In this document: piece after piece, positions 51,854 to 62,344 of the stretch
Position numbering within the stretch: position 1 is the first letter of the stretch
Layout of the letters: the number at the start of each line of letters is the position of its first letter
DNA from: Pseudomonas mosselii
Lineage (GTDB): Bacteria; Pseudomonadota; Gammaproteobacteria; Pseudomonadales; Pseudomonadaceae
DNA: 64,000 nt
NCBI RefSeq assembly: GCF_019823065.1
Contig: NZ_CP081966.1
Span: forward strand, 3,875,501 to 3,939,500
Direction of reading: 5' to 3'
Program-made: the position numbers and the translations under genes
The notes under the pieces: generated by a model
Told to the model about the DNA's origin: nothing
Database searches by the model: none
What the model saw: the letters and a program-made list of their open reading frames with translations, nothing else

Positions 51854-51865
51854 CGAGGTTCCTCG
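51854..51865 (+). promoter_or_regulatory. Small hairpin containing the puuB ribosome-binding site
   Basis: CGAGG (51854-51858), TT, CCTCG (51861-51865), ending 3 bp before the ATG at 51869. The only good Shine-Dalgarno (GAGG) is in the first arm. The 2-nt loop makes the RNA stem weak, so a DNA operator is an equal possibility. Confidence 0.35.
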
Positions 51866-51868
51866 AGC

Positions 51869-53152
51869 ATGGCCAACACCCCCTACCCCCAGTCCTACTA
51901 CGCCGCCTCGGCCAACCCGGTGCCGCCACGTCCGGCGCTGCAGGGTGAGGTGGAAACCGATGTGTGCATCATCGGTGCCGGCTACACCGGCCTGTCCAGC
52001 GCCCTGTTCCTGCTGGAGAACGGCTTCAAGGTGAGTATCGTCGAGGCCGCCAAGGTCGGCTTCGGCGCTTCGGGCCGCAACGGCGGCCAGATCGTCAACA
52101 GCTACAGCCGCGACATTGACGTCATCGAACGTACCGTCGGCCCCAAGCAGGCACAACTGCTGGGCCAGATGGCCTTCGAGGGCGGGCGCATCATCCGTGA
52201 ACGCGTGGCCAAGTACAACATCCAGTGCGACCTGAAGGACGGCGGCGTATTCGCCGCGCTGACCAGCAAGCAGATGGGCCACCTGGAATCGCAGAAGCGC
52301 CTGTGGGAACGCTTCGGCCACACCCAGTTGGAGCTGATGGACCAGAAGCGCATCCGTGAAGTGGTGGCCTGCGACAACTATGTGGGCGGCATGCTCGACA
52401 TGAGCGGCGGCCATATCCATCCGCTGAACCTGGCCCTGGGCGAAGCTGCCGCGGTCGAGTCCCTGGGCGGCATCATCTACGAGCAGACCCCGGCCGTGCG
52501 CATCGAGCGTGGCGCCAACCCCGTCGTGCACACCCCGCAGGGCAAGGTCCGCGCCAAGTTCATCATCGTCGCCGGCAACGCCTACCTGGGCAACCTGGTG
52601 CCGGAACTGGCGGCCAAGTCGATGCCGTGCGGCACCCAGGTCATCACCACCGAGCCGCTGGGCGACGAACTGGCGCGCACCCTGCTGCCGCAGGACTACT
52701 GCGTCGAGGACTGCAACTACCTGCTCGACTACTACCGTTTGACCAGCGACAAGCGCCTGATCTTCGGTGGCGGCGTGGTGTACGGCGCGCGCGACCCGGC
52801 GAACATCGAGGCGATCATCCGTCCGAAGATGCTCAAGGCCTTCCCGCAGCTCAAAAACGTCAAGATCGACTACGCCTGGACCGGCAACTTCCTGCTGACC
52901 CTGTCGCGCCTGCCGCAGGTCGGCCGTATCGGCGACAACATCTACTACTCCCAGGGCTGCTCGGGCCACGGCGTGACCTACACCCACCTGGCGGGCAAGG
53001 TGCTGGCCGAGGCCCTGCGCGGCCAGGCCGAGCGCTTCGACGCCTTCGCCGGCCTGCCGCACTACCCGTTCCCGGGTGGCCAGATGCTGCGTGTGCCGTT
53101 CAGCGCCATCGGCGCCTGGTACTACAGCCTGCGCGACCGCCTGGGCTTCTGA
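51869..53152 (+). CDS. puuB: FAD-dependent gamma-glutamylputrescine oxidase-like protein (PuuB type)
   Basis: 427 residues of the DAO/GlpD fold. N-terminal FAD motif VCIIGAGYTGLSSALFLLE, then KVGFGASGRNGGQIV, and the C-terminal CSGHGVTYTHLAGKVLAE. In the Puu route it oxidises gamma-glutamylputrescine. No other puu genes are adjacent, so the exact amine is uncertain. The upstream 160 bp are AT-rich and contain TTATTATTATTGATAG repeats of TTA. A strong bidirectional terminator follows. Confidence 0.87.
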   Translation: MANTPYPQSYYAASANPVPPRPALQGEVETDVCIIGAGYTGLSSALFLLENGFKVSIVEAAKVGFGASGRNGGQIVNSYSRDIDVIERTVGPKQAQLLGQMAFEGGRIIRERVAKYNIQCDLKDGGVFAALTSKQMGHLESQKRLWERFGHTQLELMDQKRIREVVACDNYVGGMLDMSGGHIHPLNLALGEAAAVESLGGIIYEQTPAVRIERGANPVVHTPQGKVRAKFIIVAGNAYLGNLVPELAAKSMPCGTQVITTEPLGDELARTLLPQDYCVEDCNYLLDYYRLTSDKRLIFGGGVVYGARDPANIEAIIRPKMLKAFPQLKNVKIDYAWTGNFLLTLSRLPQVGRIGDNIYYSQGCSGHGVTYTHLAGKVLAEALRGQAERFDAFAGLPHYPFPGGQMLRVPFSAIGAWYYSLRDRLGF

Positions 53153-53167
53153 TCCAGCGCCAACCGG

Positions 53168-53195
53168 AAAGCCCGCTCCCCTGAGCGGGCTTTTT
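53168..53195. terminator. Bidirectional terminator between puuB and preA
   Basis: GCCCGCTC (53171-53178), loop CCCT, GAGCGGGC (53183-53190), preceded by AAA and followed by TTTTT. It serves convergent puuB (+) and preA (-). Confidence 0.9.
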
Positions 53196-53215
53196 CGTTT
53201 CCACACGGCATGCTC

Positions 53216-54490
53216 TCAACCCGCTTCACGGTAGGGATTGCGCGGATCCTGGGTCCAGTTCATGTACGGCTTGCCGGTCTCCTGCGCCTGCATGTCGATG
53301 CAGCCCTCCACCGGGCATGTGATCTGGCACAGGTTGCAGCCGACGCACTCGGCCTCGATCACGCTGTAGGCGTGGGTGCCGTCGGCCTTCGGGGTGCTGG
53401 CGATGGCCTGGTGCGAGGTGTCCTCGCAGGCGATGTGGCAGCGCCCACAGCCGATGCAGGCGTCCTGGTCGATACGAGCCACCGACTTGTAGTTGATGTC
53501 CAGGTACTTCCAGTCGGTGGTGTGCCCCACGGCCTGGCCGCGAAACGCCTCGAGGCTGCGGTGGCCGTGCTGGTCCATCCAGCGCGCCAGGCCGTCCTTC
53601 ATGTCGTCGACGATGCGAAAACCGTGCAGCATCGCCGCCGTGCACACCTGCACCGCGCCACTGCCCAGGGCGATGAACTCGGCGGCATCGCGCCAGGTGC
53701 CGATACCGCCGATACCGCAGATCGGCAGGCCGTGGGTCTCGGGGTCGCGGGCAATTTCGGCGACCATGTTCAGGGCGATCGGCTTGACCGCCGAACCGCA
53801 ATAGCCGCCATGGGTGCTCTGGTCGCCGACGATGGGGTGGGCGACCATGCGGTCGAGGTCGACGCTGGTGATCGAGTTGATCGTGTTGATCAGCGACACC
53901 GCGTCCGCCCCGCCCCGGTGCGCGGCGCGTGCCGACTGACGAATATCAGTGATGTTGGGGGTGAGCTTGACGATTACCGGCAGCGCGCAGTGGGTCTTGC
54001 ACCAGCGGGTGACCATTTCCACGTACTCCGGCACCTGGCCGACGGCCGCGCCCATGCCGCGCTCGGGCATGCCGTGGGGGCAGCCGAAGTTGAGCTCGAT
54101 GCCATCGGCACCGGTGGCTTCCACCAAGGGCAGGATGAACTTCCAGGACTCTTCCACGCACGGCACCATCAGCGACACGATCAGCGCGCGGTCGGGCCAG
54201 TCCTTCTTCACCTGGGTGATCTCGCGCAGGTTGATCTCCAGCGAGCGGTCGGTGATCAGCTCGATGTTGTTGATGCCCTGCACCTGCCGGTTGGGGCCGA
54301 AGTGCGCCGAGTAGCGCGACGACACATTGACCGCCGCCGGGTCCTCGCCCAGGGTCTTCCAGACCACCCCGCCCCACCCGGCCTCGAAGGCGCGGACCAC
54401 GTTGTAGGCCTTGTCGGTGGGTGGCGCGGAGGCCAGCCAGAACGGATTGGGCGCCTTGATGCCGGCAAATTCGATGGACAGGTCGGCCAT
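53216..54490 (-). CDS. preA: NAD-dependent dihydropyrimidine dehydrogenase subunit PreA
   Basis: 424 residues. A TIM-barrel FMN domain like dihydroorotate dehydrogenase (ELNFGCPHGMPERGMG, KLTPNITDI, ICGIGGIGTWRDA) followed by two 4Fe-4S sites, CIGCGRCHIAC and CVGCNLCQITCPVEGC. It reduces uracil and thymine in the first step of reductive pyrimidine degradation, as a complex with PreT. It directly follows preT with no gap. Confidence 0.95.
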   Translation of the reverse strand: MADLSIEFAGIKAPNPFWLASAPPTDKAYNVVRAFEAGWGGVVWKTLGEDPAAVNVSSRYSAHFGPNRQVQGINNIELITDRSLEINLREITQVKKDWPDRALIVSLMVPCVEESWKFILPLVEATGADGIELNFGCPHGMPERGMGAAVGQVPEYVEMVTRWCKTHCALPVIVKLTPNITDIRQSARAAHRGGADAVSLINTINSITSVDLDRMVAHPIVGDQSTHGGYCGSAVKPIALNMVAEIARDPETHGLPICGIGGIGTWRDAAEFIALGSGAVQVCTAAMLHGFRIVDDMKDGLARWMDQHGHRSLEAFRGQAVGHTTDWKYLDINYKSVARIDQDACIGCGRCHIACEDTSHQAIASTPKADGTHAYSVIEAECVGCNLCQITCPVEGCIDMQAQETGKPYMNWTQDPRNPYREAG

Positions 54491-55858
54491 TTACGCAGCC
54501 TCCACGTTGAGCATGAGTTGGGCATGGATGGCTTCGGCGGCCAGCTTGCCATGTTGCACGGCCTGGACGGTGAGGTCCTGGCCCAGCGCGGTGCAGTCGC
54601 CGCCGGCATAGATACCGGGGATGGAGGTCTGCATGTGCGCGTCCACCTGGATGCGCTCACCGTCGCGGGCCAGTTGCGCCGCCAGCGGGTCGGCCAGGCT
54701 TGCGTCATCGAAGCGTTGGCCGATGGCCTTGAAGATCGCGTCGGCGGCCAGCTCGAAGGTTTCGCCGGTATCGCCCAGGCGTCCGTCGATCAGTTGGGTG
54801 CGCGCGAAGCGCATGCCGCGCACGCGCCCGGCATCATCCAGCAGCACGGCCTCGGGCCTGGCCCAGGTGTGCAGACGCACCTGGTTGTGCTTGGCGATCT
54901 CCTGTTCATGAGCGGTGGCGCCCATGTCGGACACGCCACGGCGGTAAACCAGGTTGACGTCGCGGGCCCCCAGGCAACTCATCTGCACGGCCATGTCGAT
55001 GGCGGTGTTGCCGGCGCCTAGCACCAGGCAGCGGTCGGCCAGCGGCAGCTGGGTGAGGTCGTCGGCCTGGCGCAGCTCGCGGATGTACGTGGTGGCGGCG
55101 AGCAGGCCCGGGGCGTCCTCGTCCGCCAGGCCCAGCTGGCGCGCGGCATCCAGGCCCAGGCCGAGGAACACCGCGTCGTGCTGGGCATGCAGCTCTCCCA
55201 GCGACAGGTTGGCGCCCAGGCGCTGGCCATGGCGGATCTCGATACCGCCGATGCCCAGCAGGAACTCCACCTCGCGCTGGGCGTAGTCGTCCACCAGCTT
55301 GTAGCGGGCGATGCCGTACTCATTGAGGCCACCGGCTTTCTCCCGCGCCTCGAAGATCACCACGTCGTGGCCGTGCATGGCCAGGCGGTGCGCGCAGGAC
55401 AGCCCGGCGGGGCCGGCGCCGACCACGGCGATGCGCTTGCCGCTGGCCGGCGAGCGCTGGAACGGATGTTCGGTGAAGCCGGCGTGGTCCAGGGCGTAGC
55501 GCTGCAGCTGGCCGATCAGCACCGGCGCGCATTCCTGGGCGTTGTTGCGCACGCAGGCCTGCTGGCAGAGGATCTCGGTGGGGCACACCCGGGCGCAGCT
55601 GCCGCCGAGGATGTTGGCCGAAAGAATGCGTTCGGCGGCGCCCTGCAGGTTCTCGTCGCTGATGCGGTGGATGAACGAGGGGATGTCGATCTCGCTGGGG
55701 CACGCATTGACGCAGGGCGCGTCGTAGCAGTACAGGCAGCGCGCGCTCTCGACGGCGGCCTGGCGGGCGGTGAGTGGGGGCGCGAGGTCGCTGAAGGCCT
55801 CGGCCAGCTGGTCGGCGCCGGCCCGGGGGCGCGGCAAGTGGTTCAGGGCGTCGATCAC
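54491..55858 (-). CDS. preT: NAD-dependent dihydropyrimidine dehydrogenase subunit PreT
   Basis: 455 residues, GTG start with GAGAGG upstream. N-terminal Fe-S region with CLYCYDAPCVNACP and CARVCPTEILCQQAC, then a glutamate-synthase-beta-like flavoprotein with VVGAGPAGLSCAHRLA and GAGNTAIDMA, and the closing IYAGGDCTALG. It passes electrons from NADH to PreA. Upstream are a REP pair and then dht in the same direction, so preT/preA may also be read from the dht promoter. Confidence 0.94.
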   Translation of the reverse strand: MIDALNHLPRPRAGADQLAEAFSDLAPPLTARQAAVESARCLYCYDAPCVNACPSEIDIPSFIHRISDENLQGAAERILSANILGGSCARVCPTEILCQQACVRNNAQECAPVLIGQLQRYALDHAGFTEHPFQRSPASGKRIAVVGAGPAGLSCAHRLAMHGHDVVIFEAREKAGGLNEYGIARYKLVDDYAQREVEFLLGIGGIEIRHGQRLGANLSLGELHAQHDAVFLGLGLDAARQLGLADEDAPGLLAATTYIRELRQADDLTQLPLADRCLVLGAGNTAIDMAVQMSCLGARDVNLVYRRGVSDMGATAHEQEIAKHNQVRLHTWARPEAVLLDDAGRVRGMRFARTQLIDGRLGDTGETFELAADAIFKAIGQRFDDASLADPLAAQLARDGERIQVDAHMQTSIPGIYAGGDCTALGQDLTVQAVQHGKLAAEAIHAQLMLNVEAA

Positions 55859-55955
55859 GGTTGTAGCCTCTCGCTTTTTTATGGGCTCAGGCGGCGGTCA
55901 CTCGCCTGTCCGTTCTGGGGGATGGCAGTCAACAGGAGCATGGGTGTTGTTATCA

Positions 55956-56058
55956 GGGGGCGCTTGCGCCCCTTTCGCGACACAAGGCCGCTCCCACAGC
56001 CAAAGCACCGATCCCTGTGGGAGCGGCCTTGCGTCGCGATGGGCTACGAAGCGGCCCC
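55956..56058. repeat. Inverted pair of P. putida-type REP elements
   Basis: Copies at 55956-55998 and 56016-56058 in opposite orientation around CAAAGCACCGATCC. Each holds a GGCCGCTCCCAC type core. They lie in the 207 bp between dht and preT, where such pairs often attenuate read-through or stabilise the upstream transcript. Confidence 0.82.
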
Positions 56059-56065
56059 AATGGCC

Positions 56066-58122
<2,057 letters not shown>

Positions 58123-59613
58123 ATGCAACAGAGCAGATCGCAAGTGGTCGAGCAGCATGGCCTGTTCGAGCTCGACGCCGGCAGCGACGTCCTCGACAGC
58201 CCCCGCTACAACCACGACATCGCCCCGACCAAGGTGCACCAGCGCACCTGGAACAAGTGGCACATCACCGCGCTGTGGGTGGGCATGTCCATCTGCGTGC
58301 CCACCTATACCCTCGGCGGCGTGCTCACCGCCTACTTCGGCCTGAGCGTGGGCGAGGCGCTGCTGGCGATCCTGCTGGCCAACCTCATCGTGCTGATTCC
58401 GCTGACCCTCAACGCCTTCCCCGGCACCAAGTACGGCATCCCCTTCCCGGTGCTGCTGCGCGCCTCGTTCGGCATCTTCGGCTCCAACGTGCCGTGCCTG
58501 ATCCGCGCCGTGGTGGCCTGTGGTTGGTTCGGCATCCAGACGATGTTCGGCGGGCTGGCCATCCACCTGTTCCTCGGCTCGCTGTTCCCCGAGTGGAAGG
58601 CACTGGGCGGCACCGGCGAGGTGATCGGCTTCATGCTGTTCTGGTCGCTGAACCTGTGGGTGGTGCTGCGCGGCGCCGAGTCGATCAAGTGGCTGGAGAC
58701 GCTATCGGCGCCGCTGCTGGTGGCGGTGGGTGTCGGCCTGCTGTTCTGGGCGCTGCCGCACATGTCGATGAGCGAACTGCTGGCGCAGCCGCCCAAGCGC
58801 CCCGAGGGCGCCAGCGTGGTCGGCTACTTCTGCGCCGGGCTTACCGCGATGGTCGGCTTCTGGGCCACGCTATCGCTGAACATCCCCGATTTCAGCCGTT
58901 ACGCGAAGAGCCAGAAGGACCAGATCCTCGGGCAGATCTTCGGCCTGCCGCTGACCATGTTCCTGTTCGCTTCGCTGGGCGTGATCATGACCGCCGCTTC
59001 CGCCTCGCTGGTGGGCCAGACAGTGTCCGACCCGGTGAGCCTGATCGGCCATATCCAGAGCCCCGGCTGGGTGGCCCTGGCCATGGCGCTGATCATCATC
59101 GCCACGCTGTCGACCAACACCGCGGCCAACATCGTCTCGCCCACCAACGACTTCCAGAACATTGCCCCGCGGCTGATCGGGCGCAGCCGCGCGGTCTGGC
59201 TGACCGGCTTCATCGGCCTGGCGCTGATGGGTCACGAGCTGCTCAAGAAGCTCGGCTGGATCGTCTCCGACCTGAGCCTGGAGAGCGTGTACTCCAACTG
59301 GCTGCTGGGCTACTCCAGCCTGCTCGGGCCAATTGCCGGGATCATGGTGGTGGACTATTTCCTGGTCCGCCGCCAGCACCTGGACCTGGCCGGGCTGTAC
59401 CGCGACGACGTGTACCCGGCCTGGAACTGGGCCGGGTTCGTCGCCTTCGGCGTGCCGGTGGCGCTGACCGTGATGGCCATCGGCAACAGCAGTTTCAGCT
59501 GGTTCTACGACTATGGCTGGTTCACCGGCTCGCTGCTCGGCGGCGGGCTCTACTACGCCCTCGGTGGCCTCGCGGTGCGCGGACCGGCGCGGCTGGCCAA
59601 GCCGTTGCCTTGA
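58123..59613 (+). CDS. NCS1-family nucleobase (uracil/hydantoin-like) transporter
   Basis: 496 residues from ATG 58123 (GGAG 7 bp upstream; ATG 58084 is in frame but lacks a ribosome site). Twelve predicted helices. Family features: YNHDIAPTKVHQRTWNKWHI before helix 1, PFPVLLRASFGIFGSN, and NIVSPTNDFQNIAP. It imports pyrimidines or related ureides for the enzymes encoded on both sides. Followed 51 bp later by the beta-ureidopropionase-like gene. Confidence 0.92.
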   Translation: MQQSRSQVVEQHGLFELDAGSDVLDSPRYNHDIAPTKVHQRTWNKWHITALWVGMSICVPTYTLGGVLTAYFGLSVGEALLAILLANLIVLIPLTLNAFPGTKYGIPFPVLLRASFGIFGSNVPCLIRAVVACGWFGIQTMFGGLAIHLFLGSLFPEWKALGGTGEVIGFMLFWSLNLWVVLRGAESIKWLETLSAPLLVAVGVGLLFWALPHMSMSELLAQPPKRPEGASVVGYFCAGLTAMVGFWATLSLNIPDFSRYAKSQKDQILGQIFGLPLTMFLFASLGVIMTAASASLVGQTVSDPVSLIGHIQSPGWVALAMALIIIATLSTNTAANIVSPTNDFQNIAPRLIGRSRAVWLTGFIGLALMGHELLKKLGWIVSDLSLESVYSNWLLGYSSLLGPIAGIMVVDYFLVRRQHLDLAGLYRDDVYPAWNWAGFVAFGVPVALTVMAIGNSSFSWFYDYGWFTGSLLGGGLYYALGGLAVRGPARLAKPLP

Positions 59614-59664
59614 TGCACTGCAGCTCCCACGTGATGCCAAAAACAACAGCCTGAGGAGATACCC

Positions 59665-60951
59665 ATGACCACCCTCGCCAAGGAAGTTCTGCAATCGAGC
59701 AAGCAGCACATCGACAGCGCCCGCCTGTGGCAGTCACTGATGGACCTCGCCCACCTCGGCGCCACGGCCAAGGGCGGCGTCTGCCGCCTGGCGCTGACCG
59801 ACCTCGACCGCCAGGCCCGCGACCTGTTCGTGCAGTGGTGCGAGGCGGCCGGCTGCACGGTGAGCATCGATGCGGTCGGCAACATCTTCGCCCGCCGCCC
59901 CGGGCGCAACGCCAAGCTGCCGCCGGTGATGACCGGCAGCCATATCGATACCCAGCCCACCGGCGGCAAGTTCGACGGCTGCTTTGGCGTGATGGCCGGG
60001 CTGGAGGTGATCCGCACCCTCAACGACCTGGGCGTGGAGACCGAGGCGCCGCTGGAGGTGGTGGTGTGGACCAACGAGGAAGGCTCGCGCTTCGCCCCGT
60101 GCATGATGGGTTCGGGGGTGTTCGCCAACAAGTTCACCCTCGAAGAGACCTTGGCCAAGCGCGACGCCCAGGGCGTGAGCGTCGGCGAGGCACTGAACGC
60201 CATCGGCTACGCCGGCAGCCGCGTCGTGACCGGCCACCCGGTGGGCGCCTATTTCGAGGCGCACATCGAACAGGGCCCGATCCTCGAGGACCAGCGCAAG
60301 ACCATCGGCGTGGTGCTCGGCGCCCTTGGCCAGAAATGGTTCGACCTGACCCTGCGCGGCGTCGAGGCCCACGCCGGTCCCACGCCGATGCACCTGCGCA
60401 AGGACGCCCTGGTCGGCGCCGCCGCCGTGGTCGAGGCGGTCAACCGCACCGCCCTCGCCCACCAGCCCCATGCCTGCGGCACGGTCGGCTGCCTGCAGGC
60501 CTATCCAGGCTCACGCAACGTGATCCCCGGCGAAGTGCGCATGACCCTGGACTTCCGTCATCTCGAAGGCGAGCAACTGGACGCGATGATCGCCGAAGTG
60601 CGCCAGGTGATCGAGGCCACAACTGCGAAACACGGGCTGAGCTACGAGCTGGTACCCACCGCCGACTTCCCGGCCCTGTACTTCGACAAGGGCTGTGTCG
60701 AGGCGGTGCGCGACTCGGCGCGCAACCTGGGCCTGGCGCACATGGACATCGTCAGCGGCGCAGGCCACGACGCGATCTTCCTCGCCGAGCTGGGCCCGGC
60801 CGGGATGATCTTCGTGCCCTGCGAAGGCGGCATCAGCCACAACGAAATCGAGAACGCCGCCCCTGGGGATCTCGCGGCCGGTTGCGCGGTGCTGTTGCGG
60901 GCGATGCTGGCGGCGTCGGAGGCGATTGCCGGCGGGCGTTTGGCGGCCTAG
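59665..60951 (+). CDS. hydC: Zn-dependent N-carbamoyl-beta-alanine amidohydrolase
   Basis: 428 residues, M20/allantoate amidohydrolase family. Metal ligands in GSHIDTQPTGGKFDG, WTNEEGSRFAP and SGAGHDAIF; the dimerisation lid begins near ARGVEAHAGPTPM-like text (RGVEAHAGPTPMH). It completes the reductive pathway, releasing beta-alanine, CO2 and ammonia. With PreAT, dihydropyrimidinase and the NCS1 carrier, all steps from import to product are present. AGGAG precedes ATG 59665. The symbol is by analogy. Confidence 0.92.
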   Translation: MTTLAKEVLQSSKQHIDSARLWQSLMDLAHLGATAKGGVCRLALTDLDRQARDLFVQWCEAAGCTVSIDAVGNIFARRPGRNAKLPPVMTGSHIDTQPTGGKFDGCFGVMAGLEVIRTLNDLGVETEAPLEVVVWTNEEGSRFAPCMMGSGVFANKFTLEETLAKRDAQGVSVGEALNAIGYAGSRVVTGHPVGAYFEAHIEQGPILEDQRKTIGVVLGALGQKWFDLTLRGVEAHAGPTPMHLRKDALVGAAAVVEAVNRTALAHQPHACGTVGCLQAYPGSRNVIPGEVRMTLDFRHLEGEQLDAMIAEVRQVIEATTAKHGLSYELVPTADFPALYFDKGCVEAVRDSARNLGLAHMDIVSGAGHDAIFLAELGPAGMIFVPCEGGISHNEIENAAPGDLAAGCAVLLRAMLAASEAIAGGRLAA

Positions 60952-60968
60952 CAGGCGATAAAGGACCG

Positions 60969-60985
60969 CGCGGGCTTGGCCCGCG
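60969..60985 (+). terminator. GC hairpin after the amidohydrolase gene
   Basis: CGCGGGC (60969-60975), TTG, GCCCGCG (60979-60985), 17 bp after the stop; no T-run. It may be a degenerate REP or a weak terminator. The rest of the 206-bp gap shows a TATACT -10-like hexamer at 61119-61124 before the next gene. Confidence 0.5.
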
Positions 60986-61157
60986 ACGCAGGCAACGAGG
61001 TGCATGGCACAGGCGGTGCCGGTGTTGGCGGGGCAAGCGCGTGTTACACATGCACCTTCCAAGAACCTTGGCTGAGCCCGGAGCAGGCCACTGGCCGCAA
61101 AATTCCCGCGTGCGGCGGTATACTCGCCAGCTTTCGAACCGCACCCGGGAATCCGCC

Positions 61158-61652
61158 ATGCAGCAAGTCCTGCTCATCGTCGATGTGCAATCCACCTTCA
61201 GCCCCTCCGAGAAACTGGTGGATGGCATCCGCGTGCTGTCGGCGAACATTCCCACCATCGCCTCGATCGAACTGCACGACGAGCAGGCCACCCCGTTCCA
61301 GCGCCAGCTCGGCTGGCACCCGGCCGCTGAGGATGTGGCCCTGGTCGAGGCGGACAAGGTGTTCATCAAGCATGGCTATGGCCAGACCGCCGAGACACTG
61401 GACTACATCAAGCAGCTGGGCGTCGAACGCGTGCTCGTGTGCGGGCTGCAGACCGAAACCTGCGTGCTGGCTGCCGGCTTCGCCCTGTTCGATGCAGGCC
61501 TGACGCCGACACTGGTCACCGACCTGACCATGGGCTCCTCGCTGGACCGTTCCGGTCAGCTGGGCATCGACCTGTGGAAACACCACTTCGGCCACGTCAC
61601 CACCGCCGCCGAAGTGCTGGCAGGGCTGCGCGCCCCGCGAGACAACCCATGA
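61158..61652 (+). CDS. Isochorismatase-like cysteine hydrolase
   Basis: 164 residues. Catalytic Asp in LIVDVQSTF, Lys in VFIKHGYG and the nucleophile Cys in GLQTETCVLAAG, with the cis-peptide block ahead of it. The group includes nicotinamidases and biuret/carbamoyl hydrolases; the natural substrate is unknown. Its TGA overlaps the ATG of a response regulator, an unexpected partner. The frame upstream of ATG 61158 is non-coding. Confidence 0.9.
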   Translation: MQQVLLIVDVQSTFSPSEKLVDGIRVLSANIPTIASIELHDEQATPFQRQLGWHPAAEDVALVEADKVFIKHGYGQTAETLDYIKQLGVERVLVCGLQTETCVLAAGFALFDAGLTPTLVTDLTMGSSLDRSGQLGIDLWKHHFGHVTTAAEVLAGLRAPRDNP

Positions 61653-62338
61653 CCCCCAAGCGCGTATTGATCGTCGAGGACGACGCCGATGGTGCAAGCA
61701 TCCTGGAGGCCTACCTGAAGCGCGACGGTTTCGAGGTGGACATCGCCGAGGACGGCGCCCGCGGGCTTGCCCTGTTCCGTCAGCGCACGCCGGCGATCGT
61801 GCTGCTGGACATGATGCTGCCAAAAATCTCCGGCCCGGAGCTGCTGACCGAGATCCGCCGCAGCGCCGACACCCCGGTGATCATGGTCACCGCCATCGGC
61901 GACGAGCCGGACAAGATCGGCGCCCTGCGCTACGGCGCCGACGACTACGTGGTCAAGCCTTGCAACCCCAAGGAGGTGGTGGCCCGGGTACACGCGGTGC
62001 TGCGCCGCTACGGCACGCCGGCAGACAATCGCCAGCGCCTCGAGTGTCAGGGCGTCTGGGTCGACGCCGAGCGCTTCGTGGCCGGAGTACGGACCCGCGA
62101 TGGCGAGGAGCAGGTGCTCGACCTGACCCGTTCGGAACTGCTTCTGCTCGCCGCGCTGCTGCGCACACCGACCAAGGCCTTCAGCCGCGAGGAACTGCTT
62201 GAGCTGTGCATGCCCGAGAGCGATGCGCTGGTGCGCATCATCGACACCCACGTGCACAACCTGCGGCGCAAGCTCGAAGCCCTGGGCATCAGCGGCGTGC
62301 TGGTGACCGTGCGCTCCGTTGGCTACCGGTTCCGCTGA
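61649..62338 (+). CDS. OmpR-family response regulator
   Basis: 229 residues. Receiver with acidic pocket VEDD and phospho-acceptor Asp54 in VLLDMMLPK, Thr in MVTAIGD, Lys in VVKPCNPKE; the C-terminal winged helix ends VTVRSVGYRFR. It pairs with the kinase 6 bp downstream. The ATGA overlap with the hydrolase gene means the three genes are one unit. The regulon is unknown. Confidence 0.92.
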   Translation: MTPKRVLIVEDDADGASILEAYLKRDGFEVDIAEDGARGLALFRQRTPAIVLLDMMLPKISGPELLTEIRRSADTPVIMVTAIGDEPDKIGALRYGADDYVVKPCNPKEVVARVHAVLRRYGTPADNRQRLECQGVWVDAERFVAGVRTRDGEEQVLDLTRSELLLLAALLRTPTKAFSREELLELCMPESDALVRIIDTHVHNLRRKLEALGISGVLVTVRSVGYRFR

Positions 62339-62344
62339 CCGCTT

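Noticed and set aside
53210..55021. A 603-codon plus-strand frame over preA/preT
   Set aside because: Antisense to preA and preT, whose Fe-S and flavin motifs are clear. No domain in the antisense product.
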